Below are positions 35,520-43,566 of a stretch of DNA of 64,000 nt, piece after piece. The first letter of the stretch is position 1, and every line of letters begins with the position of its first letter. Location: NCBI RefSeq assembly GCF_001634365.1, contig NZ_CP014578.1, positions 2,480,001 to 2,544,000 of the forward strand. The letters are read 5' to 3'. The stretch comes from Paraburkholderia phytofirmans OLGA172. Its GTDB lineage: Bacteria; Pseudomonadota; Gammaproteobacteria; Burkholderiales; Burkholderiaceae. The translations under genes and the position numbers were made by a program. Below the pieces are notes generated by a model, which saw only the letters and a program-made list of their open reading frames with translations, searched no databases and was not told the origin of the DNA.

Positions 35520-36617
35520 ATGAACACACCGCTCGCTACCGCTTCAGGCACCCCTTCAGTTGCGCCCGCAGTTGCTCACACGGGCACGGCTGCCGCGGCA
35601 CAGGCCTCCGCGCCCGTCAGACTCCCTGTCTTGCCGCGCCCCGCCGCTGATGAATTCGACGCCGTCATTCAACACGGCGCCTACATGCCGCTGACCCAGT
35701 TCGGCGTGATCGACGTCACCGGCGACGACGCGGCGAGCTTCCTGCATGGCCAGTTGACCAACGACACCCAGCATCTCGACGCCGCCAATGCGCGCCTTGC
35801 GGGCTACTGTTCGGCGAAGGGCCGATTGCTGGCGTCGTTTCTGACGTGGCGCACGAGCGACGGGATCCGCCTGCTGGTGTCGAAAGACGTGCAGGCCGCC
35901 GTGCAAAAGCGGCTGTCCATGTTCGTTCTGCGCGCCAAGGCCAGGCTCGTGGATGCGAGCGGCGAACTGGCGGTGGTGGGCCTCGCCGGCGACGTGCGCA
36001 AAGCGCTTTCCGGCGTGTTCGATGCTTTGCCCGACGGCGTGCATGTGCAGGTGGACGGCACGGCGGGTTCGCTGATTCGCGTTCCGGACGCGCTCGGCCG
36101 GCTGCGCTATCTGTGGGTGGGTCCGAAGGCCGCGATCGAGGCGCAGTTGCCCCTGCTCGATGGAAAGCTCAAGCGCGTGTCGCCGGCGGTATGGGATTGG
36201 CTCGACATTCGCGCGGGCGAACCCCGCATCACGCAACCGGTGGTCGAGCAGTTCGTGCCGCAAATGGTCAATTTCGACGTACTCGGCGCGGTCAATTTCC
36301 GCAAAGGCTGCTATCCGGGTCAGGAAGTGGTGGCGCGCAGCCAGTATCGCGGCACGATCAAGCGGCGCACCTCGCTCGCGAACGTGGCGGGCGAACTGGA
36401 AACGGTCAAGGCCGGCGCGGAACTGTTTCACTCGGACGATCCGGGCCAGCCATGCGGGATGGTGGTGAACGCGGCGTCGGCGCCGGAGGGTGGCGTCGAT
36501 GTGCTGGTGGAGATCAAGCTGGCTGCGCTCGAAGGCGGCTCGGTGCATCTGGGCGCAGCAGACGGTCCGGCGCTGACGTTCCTGGCGTTGCCGTATGGGT
36601 TGCCGGCTGAGGTTTAA
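35520..36617 (+). CDS. ygfZ: YgfZ/GcvT-domain tetrahydrofolate-binding protein
   Basis: The 365-residue protein supports repair or assembly of certain iron-sulfur enzymes with folate. The signature KGCYPGQEVVARSQYRG begins at Lys262, with the conserved Cys264. The N-terminal folate-binding fold includes FGVIDVTGDDAASFLHGQLT and YCSAKGRLLASFL. The first 40 residues are Ala/Thr/Pro-rich and absent from most relatives, so an internal start cannot be excluded, although none is obvious. It is divergent from mltG across 78 bp. Confidence 0.9.
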   Translation: MNTPLATASGTPSVAPAVAHTGTAAAAQASAPVRLPVLPRPAADEFDAVIQHGAYMPLTQFGVIDVTGDDAASFLHGQLTNDTQHLDAANARLAGYCSAKGRLLASFLTWRTSDGIRLLVSKDVQAAVQKRLSMFVLRAKARLVDASGELAVVGLAGDVRKALSGVFDALPDGVHVQVDGTAGSLIRVPDALGRLRYLWVGPKAAIEAQLPLLDGKLKRVSPAVWDWLDIRAGEPRITQPVVEQFVPQMVNFDVLGAVNFRKGCYPGQEVVARSQYRGTIKRRTSLANVAGELETVKAGAELFHSDDPGQPCGMVVNAASAPEGGVDVLVEIKLAALEGGSVHLGAADGPALTFLALPYGLPAEV

Positions 36618-36703
36618 ACACTCCGCTGCTCCATAAAGATCCGCAATCCATTCGCTGCCCAGTCGGTGCCGGCACTCTAACTACCTCCCGGGAGACTCCC
36701 CCG

Positions 36704-37549
36704 ATGTGCCTGATCGTCTTCGATTGGCGACCCGATGCGGTCGACGGACCGCTCTTCACGCTCGCCGCGAATCGCGACGAATTCTTTCGCCGTACCGCCG
36801 AGCCGATCAGCTGGTGGCATGACGCGCCGACCGTGCTGGCCGGCCGCGATCTGCTGGGTGGCGGCACGTGGCTCGGCATGTCGCGCGATGGCCGCTTCGC
36901 CGCGCTGACCAACTACCGCGCACCGCATGAAATGCGCGCCGATGCGCCGACCCGCGGCACGCTTGTCAGCGATTGGCTCAGCGGCTCCGCAAGCGGCTCG
37001 GGCAATGGCCAGCACGAAACGCCGCTCGACTATCTGCAACATGTCGCGCGAACCGGTGATATCTATAACGGCTTCAATCTGATTATCGGCGACTGGACGC
37101 GCCGTGAACTCGGGTGGTACTGCAACCGGTCGAACATTGCGCCCACGCTGCTTACGCCCGGTACGCACGGCATCTCGAACGCGGTGCTCGATACCGCTTG
37201 GCCGAAGCTGGTTAAAAAGCGCGCGGAACTAGGCGCCATGCTCACGCGTGAGGCGATGCCGCCGCTCGAACGCCTGATCGATCTGATGCGCGATCCGCGC
37301 CTCGCGCGCGACGACGAATTACCGTCCACCGGCATTCCGCTCGAACGCGAGCGGGTGTTGTCGGCGGCGTTTATCGAAACGCCGGAGTACGGCACGCGCG
37401 GCACGACCGCGGTGCGCGTGGTCGCGCATGGCGAGGTCATCAGCGTAGCAGCGGCCGAGCGCAGCGACGACAACGGCTCGCACCGGATCGTGCGACCCGG
37501 CGACTTCGAGCGTAGTTTTGCGTTCAACGTTGAACGCGAGATTGCCTGA
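36704..37549 (+). CDS. NRDE-domain (TANGO2-like) protein
   Basis: The 281-residue protein starts MCLIVFDWRPDAVDGPLFTL, with Cys2 in the position of an N-terminal nucleophile, and has the name-giving N23RDE26 motif. Further family blocks are GRDLLGGGTWLGMSRDGRFA and ALTNYR. TANGO2 relatives have been linked to haem or lipid handling, but the bacterial function is unknown. GGGAG lies about 10 nt upstream of the ATG. It appears to be a separate unit after ygfZ. Confidence 0.9.
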   Translation: MCLIVFDWRPDAVDGPLFTLAANRDEFFRRTAEPISWWHDAPTVLAGRDLLGGGTWLGMSRDGRFAALTNYRAPHEMRADAPTRGTLVSDWLSGSASGSGNGQHETPLDYLQHVARTGDIYNGFNLIIGDWTRRELGWYCNRSNIAPTLLTPGTHGISNAVLDTAWPKLVKKRAELGAMLTREAMPPLERLIDLMRDPRLARDDELPSTGIPLERERVLSAAFIETPEYGTRGTTAVRVVAHGEVISVAAAERSDDNGSHRIVRPGDFERSFAFNVEREIA

Positions 37550-37569
37550 CGAGCCGCGGGCAGCGGCGA

Positions 37570-38529
37570 TTACTCAACGCCGAACGCCGCCCGCAATGCC
37601 GCGGCGGCATCCTCATGTGCCTGCGCAACGTCGGGCACGTAGCCGCCCATCTTGAAGAACTCGTGAATCATGCCTGGATAGCGTTGCAGCGTGACCTGAT
37701 TGCCCGCCGCACGCAGTTTCTCCGCATACGCATCACCCTCGTCGCTTAAAGGATCGTATTCGGCGGTCGCGATCCATCCTGGCGCGAGGCCGCTGAAATC
37801 GGGCGCGCCGCGGGTACCGTCGAGCGGCGCGAAACGCCAGTCGTCGCGGTCGCTCTTGTCCCGCACGTATTGCTCGAAGAACCATTGAATCGTGTCGCCC
37901 GACAGCAGGAAGCCATCGGCGAGGCGCGAGTGCGAATCGGTTTGCTGATGGCCCGTGGCGCCCGGGTAGATCAATAATTGCAGCACGAGTTTGATACCCG
38001 CGTCGCGTGCCAGCACCGCGCACACCGTTGCCAGCGTGCCGCCCGCGCTATCGCCACCCACCGCCAGCCGCTCTGCATCGACGCCGTATTCCGCGGCATG
38101 CGCGTGCAGCCAGGTCAGCGCATCGAACGCGTCGTCAACGGCGGTGGGAAATTTGTACTCCGGCGCGAGCCGATAATCGACCGACAACACCGTGCACTTG
38201 CCATCGCGCGCGAACATCCGGCACAACGCATCGTGCGTATCGACACTGCCGACCGTGAAGCCGCCGCCGTGGTAATACACTACCGCCGGCGCAGGCTCGG
38301 CCCAGCTCGGCTCGACAGGCTGATAAAGACGCGCGCGAATTGTCGCGCCGTCGCGCGTCGGCACCTGCAGGTCTTCGACCGCGAACATGGGCGCGCTCGC
38401 GATCTCCAGAATCGGCGCGCTTTTCTCGTAGGACGCTCGCGCCGCTTGCGGGCTCAACTCGTGAAGTTGCGGGCGTTTCGCGCGCGCGATCATGTCGAGC
38501 ACCTGCTCGATCTTCGGATTCAGCGGCAT
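37570..38529 (-). CDS. Alpha/beta hydrolase, hormone-sensitive-lipase-type esterase
   Basis: The 319-residue carboxylesterase has the oxyanion motif YYHGGGF (His87-Gly90) and the nucleophile elbow GGDSAGG (Ser161). The Asp lies in ATAEYDPLSDEG and the His in MIHEFFKMGG, completing the triad. It lacks a signal peptide, so it is cytosolic and acts on short acyl esters. It is convergent with the NRDE gene and lies 61 bp downstream of the SDR gene; joint expression with the next two oxidoreductases is possible. Confidence 0.92.
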   Translation of the reverse strand: MPLNPKIEQVLDMIARAKRPQLHELSPQAARASYEKSAPILEIASAPMFAVEDLQVPTRDGATIRARLYQPVEPSWAEPAPAVVYYHGGGFTVGSVDTHDALCRMFARDGKCTVLSVDYRLAPEYKFPTAVDDAFDALTWLHAHAAEYGVDAERLAVGGDSAGGTLATVCAVLARDAGIKLVLQLLIYPGATGHQQTDSHSRLADGFLLSGDTIQWFFEQYVRDKSDRDDWRFAPLDGTRGAPDFSGLAPGWIATAEYDPLSDEGDAYAEKLRAAGNQVTLQRYPGMIHEFFKMGGYVPDVAQAHEDAAAALRAAFGVE

Positions 38530-38590
38530 TGGGCTTCTGGTGGCGCGTGGGCGCCGACAATTAGTGGGTCAAAAAATGGGTAAGCAGCCC

Positions 38591-39472
38591 CTAGCTCACA
38601 TTCTTCACTTCGGGCTTCAGCGACATCGGATCAGTCGGGTTGCGCAACTGCTCGATATCCTCGTGACGCAGTTTCACCGACGCCATGATGCCCGGGTGCG
38701 TGACGATGTAAAAGCGCCGCGCGGCAATCGCTTCGAACGTGATGTCGGCGACGTCGGCCGCGCTCAGCTTGCCCGATTGCACCGCGCGTTGCAGTTGTTT
38801 GCCGGCGGCGATCTGCGAGCGGGTCGGCCCGCTATCGTTGCGCAGTTCCGCGGGCCGCGCGCGTTCCGCGTCGGCGATGCCGGTCGGCACGAAGGCCGGA
38901 CATAACAGCGAACAGCCGACCTCGCCGCCCCCCGCCGCCTGTGCGAGTTGCAGGTCGTGATAGAGCGTCTCGGTCAGCGACACCACGGCGTGCTTCGAGG
39001 CGTTGTAGATGCCCATCGCGGGCGGCGACAGCAAACCCGCCACCGACGCCGTGTTGACGATATGCGCAGGCTCGTTCTGCCGCAGCATGATTGGCGTGAA
39101 GGCGCGCACGCCGTGCGCGACGCCCATCACATTGACGTTGAACACCCACGCCCAGTCGTTCGCCGAGCTTTCCCAGAGGAAGCCGCCCGAGCCCACGCCC
39201 GCGTTGTTGAACAGAAGATGCACCTTGCCGAAGGCGCCGAGCGCCGCTTGCGCGAGCGCTTCGACCTGGGCGGCGTCAGACACGTCCGTCGGCACGCCGA
39301 TTGCCTCGGCGCCGCCGGCGCGCAATGCGTCGACGGTTTGAAGAAGCGCCTCGGGATTCACGTCGGCGAGCACGAGCTTCATGCCGAGCGAGGCACCCTT
39401 CTCCGCGAACGCCCGGCCGAAACCGCTTGCGGCACCGGTGATCACCGCCACCTTGCCGGCGAATTCGAACAT
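38591..39472 (-). CDS. Short-chain dehydrogenase/reductase
   Basis: The 293-residue classical SDR has the NAD(P) loop TGAASGFGRAF (12-22), NNAGVGSGG, Ser142 and the catalytic Tyr156-x3-Lys160 in YNASKHA. The C-terminal 50 residues extend beyond the core. The Asp in LVLADVNPEA after strand two suggests NAD(H) preference. The substrate is unknown. It is followed by the esterase gene and preceded by a medium-chain reductase on the same strand. Confidence 0.9.
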   Translation of the reverse strand: MFEFAGKVAVITGAASGFGRAFAEKGASLGMKLVLADVNPEALLQTVDALRAGGAEAIGVPTDVSDAAQVEALAQAALGAFGKVHLLFNNAGVGSGGFLWESSANDWAWVFNVNVMGVAHGVRAFTPIMLRQNEPAHIVNTASVAGLLSPPAMGIYNASKHAVVSLTETLYHDLQLAQAAGGGEVGCSLLCPAFVPTGIADAERARPAELRNDSGPTRSQIAAGKQLQRAVQSGKLSAADVADITFEAIAARRFYIVTHPGIMASVKLRHEDIEQLRNPTDPMSLKPEVKNVS

Positions 39473-39588
39473 CGTTTCTCTCCTGGATTGATCAGCTCGG
39501 GATGATCGGCCGAGAGCCGCCAGCCGATACGTTTATCGGCTGGGCTTCATCGACATCTACCGCATGCGCGGTTCGACAGCCGCCGTGC

Positions 39589-40587
39589 TCAGATCAGCTT
39601 GACGAGCTGCTTGCCGAAGTTCTTGCCCTTCAGGAGACCGATGAACGCCTCGGGCGTCGCATCGAGCCCTTGCGCGATGGTCTCGCGATATTGCAGCTTC
39701 TTCTGCGCGACCAGGGTGCCGAGTTGCGTGAGCGCTTCGGGCCACACGTCCATATGCTCGCTGACGATGAAGCCCTGCACCAGCAACCGCTGCGTGAGCA
39801 TTAGCGACGGATACTTGAGCGGCAGCGGCTGGCCGTCGTAGCCGGCAATAAATCCACACAACGCAATGCGGCCGAACGCGTTCATGCGTGCGAGCGTCGC
39901 GTCGAGCACTTCGCCGCCGACGTTCTCGAAGTAGCCATCGACGCCATCCGGCGTCACGGCTTTGAGGTCCTGATACAGATTGCCGGCCTTGTAGTCGACG
40001 CAGGCGTCGAAGCCGAGCGTCTCGACCACGTAGCGGCACTTATCCGCGCCGCCCGCGATGCCGACCGCGCGCGCGCCGGCCAGCTTCGCCAGTTGCCCGA
40101 CTACGCTGCCCACGGCGCCGCTCGCCGCGCTGACCACCACCGTCTCGCCTGCTTTCGGTACGATAATTTTGTTCAGGCCATACCAGGCCGTCACGCCGGG
40201 CATGCCGACCGAGCCGAGATACGCCGACAGCGGCACGTGCGTAGCGTCGACTTTCTGCACGCCCGCACCGTTCGAGGTGCCGTACTCCTGCCAGCCGAAC
40301 ATCGCGACGACCTTGTCGCCGAGCGCGAATTTCGGATTCTTCGACTCCACCACTTCGCCCACCGTGCCGCCGATCATCACCTCGTTCAGCGGCTGCGGCG
40401 CCGCATACGACTTGCTGTCGTTCATGCGGCCGCGCATGTACGGATCGAGCGACAGGAAGTGATTGCGCACGCGCAATTCGCCATCGGCCAGCGGCGCAAG
40501 CGGCGTTTCGACGAGCTTGAAGTTATCCGGCGTGACAGCGCCTTGCGGACGCGAAGCCAGCACGAGTTGACGGTTGATCTGGGGCAT
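39589..40587 (-). CDS. NADP-dependent medium-chain (PTGR/CurA-like) enone reductase
   Basis: The ATG at 40587 (MPQINRQLVLASRPQGAVTP) has GGAG 8 nt upstream and is preferred over the start at 40602. The 332-residue zinc-free reductase shows the family N-terminus, YMRGRMNDSKSYAAP and the dinucleotide loop VVSAASGAVGSVVGQLAKLA. FENVGGEVLDATLARMN, near the substrate pocket, follows. Relatives reduce alpha,beta-unsaturated ketones. It may share a transcript with the SDR gene 116 bp downstream. Confidence 0.92.
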   Translation of the reverse strand: MPQINRQLVLASRPQGAVTPDNFKLVETPLAPLADGELRVRNHFLSLDPYMRGRMNDSKSYAAPQPLNEVMIGGTVGEVVESKNPKFALGDKVVAMFGWQEYGTSNGAGVQKVDATHVPLSAYLGSVGMPGVTAWYGLNKIIVPKAGETVVVSAASGAVGSVVGQLAKLAGARAVGIAGGADKCRYVVETLGFDACVDYKAGNLYQDLKAVTPDGVDGYFENVGGEVLDATLARMNAFGRIALCGFIAGYDGQPLPLKYPSLMLTQRLLVQGFIVSEHMDVWPEALTQLGTLVAQKKLQYRETIAQGLDATPEAFIGLLKGKNFGKQLVKLI

Positions 40588-40702
40588 GACGATCGTCTCC
40601 ATGGGTTACCGATGTGATCGGCGAATAGTTTGAACGAACGGTATTTGCAACAACAGGATCCGGCGCGCGAGGCGCTCAACGCGCGCGCGGGTCATCCGCT
40701 GA

Positions 40703-41188
40703 TTAGCCGTCGCTTGGGCCGGGTTTCGCCGAAGGATCGCTGCGCAGACGCTGTTGCGTCACGTCGCGGCCCACGGCGAGACGCCGCATGTATTTGAAGG
40801 TGCCGAGCGCTTTGGCGACGAAGTGGCCTTCGCTGTCGCGGATCTCGCCTTCGCAATAGGCCATGGTGGTCGAGCGGTGCAGCACGCGGCCGGTGGCGCG
40901 CAGTTCGCCGCGGCCCGGTTGCATGAAGTTGACCTTCATCTCGATGGTGACCACGCCGACGCCGTCGCCGGCCAGACTGCGCGCGGCCATCGCGAGTGCG
41001 ACGTCGGCGAGCGTCATGGTCACGCCGCCGTGCGCGACATCCCACGCGTTCATGTGATCGGACTGCAACGGCAGCACGACTTCGCTGATGCCGTCGCCCG
41101 CCGACACGAGTTGCGCGCCAAGCCGGTCGGCGAAGGGACTTTCGGGCAACGACGCGTTGCCCGTTTTAAATGAGGGTGAATCGGTCAT
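40703..41188 (-). CDS. PaaI-family hot-dog thioesterase
   Basis: The ATG at 41188 (MTDSPSFKTGNASLPESPFA) follows the Dabb gene stop by 8 bp; the frame start at 41218 would overlap that gene. The 161-residue protein has the hot-dog motif WDVAHGGVTMTLADVALAMA, in which HGG and the following Asp form the acyl-CoA thioesterase site, and VNFMQPGRGELRATGRVLHR. It probably frees CoA from aromatic or short acyl-CoA esters. The ribosome site is weak, consistent with coupling to the upstream gene. Confidence 0.88.
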   Translation of the reverse strand: MTDSPSFKTGNASLPESPFADRLGAQLVSAGDGISEVVLPLQSDHMNAWDVAHGGVTMTLADVALAMAARSLAGDGVGVVTIEMKVNFMQPGRGELRATGRVLHRSTTMAYCEGEIRDSEGHFVAKALGTFKYMRRLAVGRDVTQQRLRSDPSAKPGPSDG

Positions 41189-41196
41189 TGCTGATT

Positions 41197-41499
41197 TCAG
41201 ATTTCGTAGTCGACACATTCACGCGATTCGCGCACCGCACCCACGAAGCCCTTTAGTGCCGTGTGCGTCGGATGGACCTGGTAGGCGTCGAGCGCGGCTT
41301 TGTCGGTAAAGTCCGACACCAGCACGATGTCATAGGTCGATTCGAGGCCCGCTGCCGCGATGCCAACTTCGAGTTTGAGGATGCCGGGAACGATGTCGCG
41401 GCAGCCTTCGAGCTTGTCCTTCAGCTTCAGGGCGTTCTCAGCACGCGAGGCACCTTCTGCGTGCTCTCTGAGCTTCCACATCACAATATGACGGATCAC
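41197..41499 (-). CDS. Dabb (stress-responsive alpha/beta-barrel) protein
   Basis: The 100-residue protein begins MIRHIVMWKLREHAEGASRA and has the Dabb core GILKLEVGIAAAGLESTYDI and LVSDFTDKAALDAYQVHPTH. Dabb domains dimerise as ferredoxin-like barrels; some are enzymes acting on polyketides, while many small bacterial ones have no known activity. It is followed 8 bp later by the PaaI thioesterase gene, suggesting a two-gene unit. Confidence 0.9.
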   Translation of the reverse strand: MIRHIVMWKLREHAEGASRAENALKLKDKLEGCRDIVPGILKLEVGIAAAGLESTYDIVLVSDFTDKAALDAYQVHPTHTALKGFVGAVRESRECVDYEI

Positions 41500-41683
41500 G
41501 GGATTACCTTGTTCGAGTCAATTCATTGAACTGGGGCTTTGCGTCCGCTGAAACGGCGCACGCGCGCAATCGCAAATGATAACCGCTATAGCGTTCGTGC
41601 ATGCGCCACCTGAAACGTCTCTACCGCCGCAGAACGGCCCGCTACAATGCATGATCCACGCCGCTTCCCTCGAGGTGCCGGTC

Positions 41684-42187
41684 ATGTCCTTCTTTCGCGT
41701 ACTGCTGTCCCGCCGTCACGCCCGTCTGGCCGCGATCCTCGCCGTCGTCACGCTGACGCTCAACGGCTGCGCAGGTCTGTTCGGCGGCGACCCTTTGCGC
41801 GTCAACGTGGCCGGCATCGAACCGGTCGACGCTCAGGGCCTGGAGATGCGCTTCAACGTCAAACTGCGTATCCAGAATCCCAATGAATCCGCTGTCAACT
41901 TCGACGGCGTGTCGCTCGATCTCGAACTGAACGGCAAGCCGTTCGCCAGCGGTGTCAGCGATCAGAGCGGCAGCGTGCCGCGCTTTGGCGAAACGGTCGT
42001 CAATGTGCCGTTGACGGTGCCCGCCTTCGCCGCAGTTCGCCAGGCTTTCGCCTTTGCGGGCGCCGTGCAGGCGGGACAGATTCCGTACATCTTGCGCGGC
42101 AAGCTCGCCGGCGGCCTGACAGGCACGACCCGCTTCGTCTATCAAGGCACGTTGAGCCTGCCGGCACTCGGCATGGCTTTGCCCTGA
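41684..42187 (+). CDS. LEA type-2 (WHy-domain) lipoprotein
   Basis: The start at 41684 (MSFFRVLLSRRHARLAAILA) has GAGG upstream and gives a lipoprotein signal ending LNGC (lipobox near residue 28). The 167-residue protein has the WHy/LEA-2 pattern NVAGIEPVDAQGLEMRFNVK, LRIQNPNESAVNFDGVSLDL and ELNGKPFASGVS. Such domains occur in desiccation-protection proteins of plants and in bacterial envelope lipoproteins of unknown role. It is a single gene, convergent with the thiolase gene. Confidence 0.88.
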   Translation: MSFFRVLLSRRHARLAAILAVVTLTLNGCAGLFGGDPLRVNVAGIEPVDAQGLEMRFNVKLRIQNPNESAVNFDGVSLDLELNGKPFASGVSDQSGSVPRFGETVVNVPLTVPAFAAVRQAFAFAGAVQAGQIPYILRGKLAGGLTGTTRFVYQGTLSLPALGMALP

Positions 42188-42230
42188 CCCCGGTCTGCGC
42201 CGCCAGTCGATGCCGCCGATTCGCGCCTGA

Positions 42231-43409
42231 TCAAACCACTTCGAACAGGCCCGCCGCACCTTGGCCACCGCCGATACACATCGTCACGACGACTAGCTTC
42301 GCACCGCGCCGCTTGCCTTCGATCAGCGCATGGCCGGTCAAACGCGCGCCCGACACCCCATACGGATGGCCCACCGCAATCGCGCCGCCGTTCACGTTCA
42401 GGCGGTCGTGCGGAATGCCGAGCTTGTCGGCGCAATACAGCACCTGCACCGCAAACGCTTCGTTCAACTCCCACAGGTCGATATCTTCGACTTTCAGGCC
42501 TGCCTGCTTGAGCAGCTTCGGCACGGCGAACACCGGGCCGATGCCCATCTCGTCCGGCTCGCAGCCGGCCACCGCAAAGCCGCGGAAAATGCCGAGCGGT
42601 TGCAGACCTTCGCGCTCCGCGACTTTCGCGTTCATCACGACGCAAGCCGACGCGCCGTCCGAAAACTGGCTCGCATTACCTGCGGTGATCACGCCGCCCG
42701 GCATCGCAGTACGAATCTTCGACACGCCTTCGAGCGTCGTGTCGGCACGAATGCCCTCGTCGGCGCTGACGGTCACTTCCTTCGTGTAGAGACGGCCGGT
42801 CGCTTTGTCGGCGACGCCGGCCAACACCGTCAGCGGCACGATCTCGTCCTTGAACTTGCCGGCTTCGAGTGCGGCCGCGGCACGCTGTTGCGAGCGCACG
42901 CCGTATTCGTCCTGACGCTCCTTCGAGATCGAGTAGCGCTTCGCAACGTTCTCTGCGGTCTGCAACATCGACCAGTAGATTTCCGGCTTGTTCTTGCTGA
43001 GCCAGCCTTCGGTCATCATGTGGTCGTTCATCTCGTTCTGCACGCACGAGATCGACTCCACGCCCCCCGCGACGAACACATCGCCCTCACCGGCGATCAC
43101 GCGCTGCGCGGCCAGTGCGATGGTCTGCAAACCCGACGAGCAGAAACGGTTCACCGTCATACCCGGCACGCTAACCGGCAAACCGGCGCGCAGTGCGATC
43201 TGGCGCGCGATGTTCATGCCCGTTGCGCCTTCCGGATTCGCGCAGCCCATGATCACGTCTTCGATGCGCGCCGGGTCCAGCTTTGCGCGCTCGACAGCGG
43301 CCTGCGTCGCATGGCCGCCTAGCGTCGCGCCGTGCGTCATGTTGAAACCGCCGCGCCATGATTTGGCGAGGCCCGTACGGGCGGTCGATACGATTACGGC
43401 ATCAGTCAT
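42231..43409 (-). CDS. Acetyl-CoA acyltransferase (thiolase), beta-oxidation type
   Basis: The 392-residue thiolase completes fatty-acid oxidation by splitting 3-ketoacyl-CoA. The nucleophile Cys90 lies in [13 protein letters not shown], His348 in [12 protein letters not shown] and Cys378 in [13 protein letters not shown]. Note that the usual GHP-x-G-x-SG motif is intact. It is the third gene of a minus-strand set with the multifunctional enzyme and the acyl-CoA ligase, separated from the former by a strong hairpin. AGGAGAG lies just upstream of the ATG. Confidence 0.94.
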   Translation of the reverse strand: MTDAVIVSTARTGLAKSWRGGFNMTHGATLGGHATQAAVERAKLDPARIEDVIMGCANPEGATGMNIARQIALRAGLPVSVPGMTVNRFCSSGLQTIALAAQRVIAGEGDVFVAGGVESISCVQNEMNDHMMTEGWLSKNKPEIYWSMLQTAENVAKRYSISKERQDEYGVRSQQRAAAALEAGKFKDEIVPLTVLAGVADKATGRLYTKEVTVSADEGIRADTTLEGVSKIRTAMPGGVITAGNASQFSDGASACVVMNAKVAEREGLQPLGIFRGFAVAGCEPDEMGIGPVFAVPKLLKQAGLKVEDIDLWELNEAFAVQVLYCADKLGIPHDRLNVNGGAIAVGHPYGVSGARLTGHALIEGKRRGAKLVVVTMCIGGGQGAAGLFEVV

Positions 43410-43427
43410 GCATCTCTCCTGTGTCGA

Positions 43428-43457
43428 CCGGAGTTAGCGCTTTAGCGCTTACTCCGG
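43428..43457. other. Strong hairpin between fad-type genes
   Basis: CCGGAGTTAGCGC (43428-43440) pairs with GCGCTTACTCCGG (43445-43457) at 12 of 13 positions around a TTTA loop. It lies 19 bp upstream of the thiolase ATG and just upstream of its ribosome site. On the minus-strand transcript it could act as a processing or attenuation element. There is no adjacent T-run. Confidence 0.7.
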
Positions 43458-43566
43458 TCCCATGCAAGTTGGCTGGTACTTCCAGACGTTGATGGTGGGC
43501 GCGCTGGCGGATCGCACAGTCGCCCCACTTCACTCATTCCACTCGTTTCGCCCAGGCAGCGGCGAT

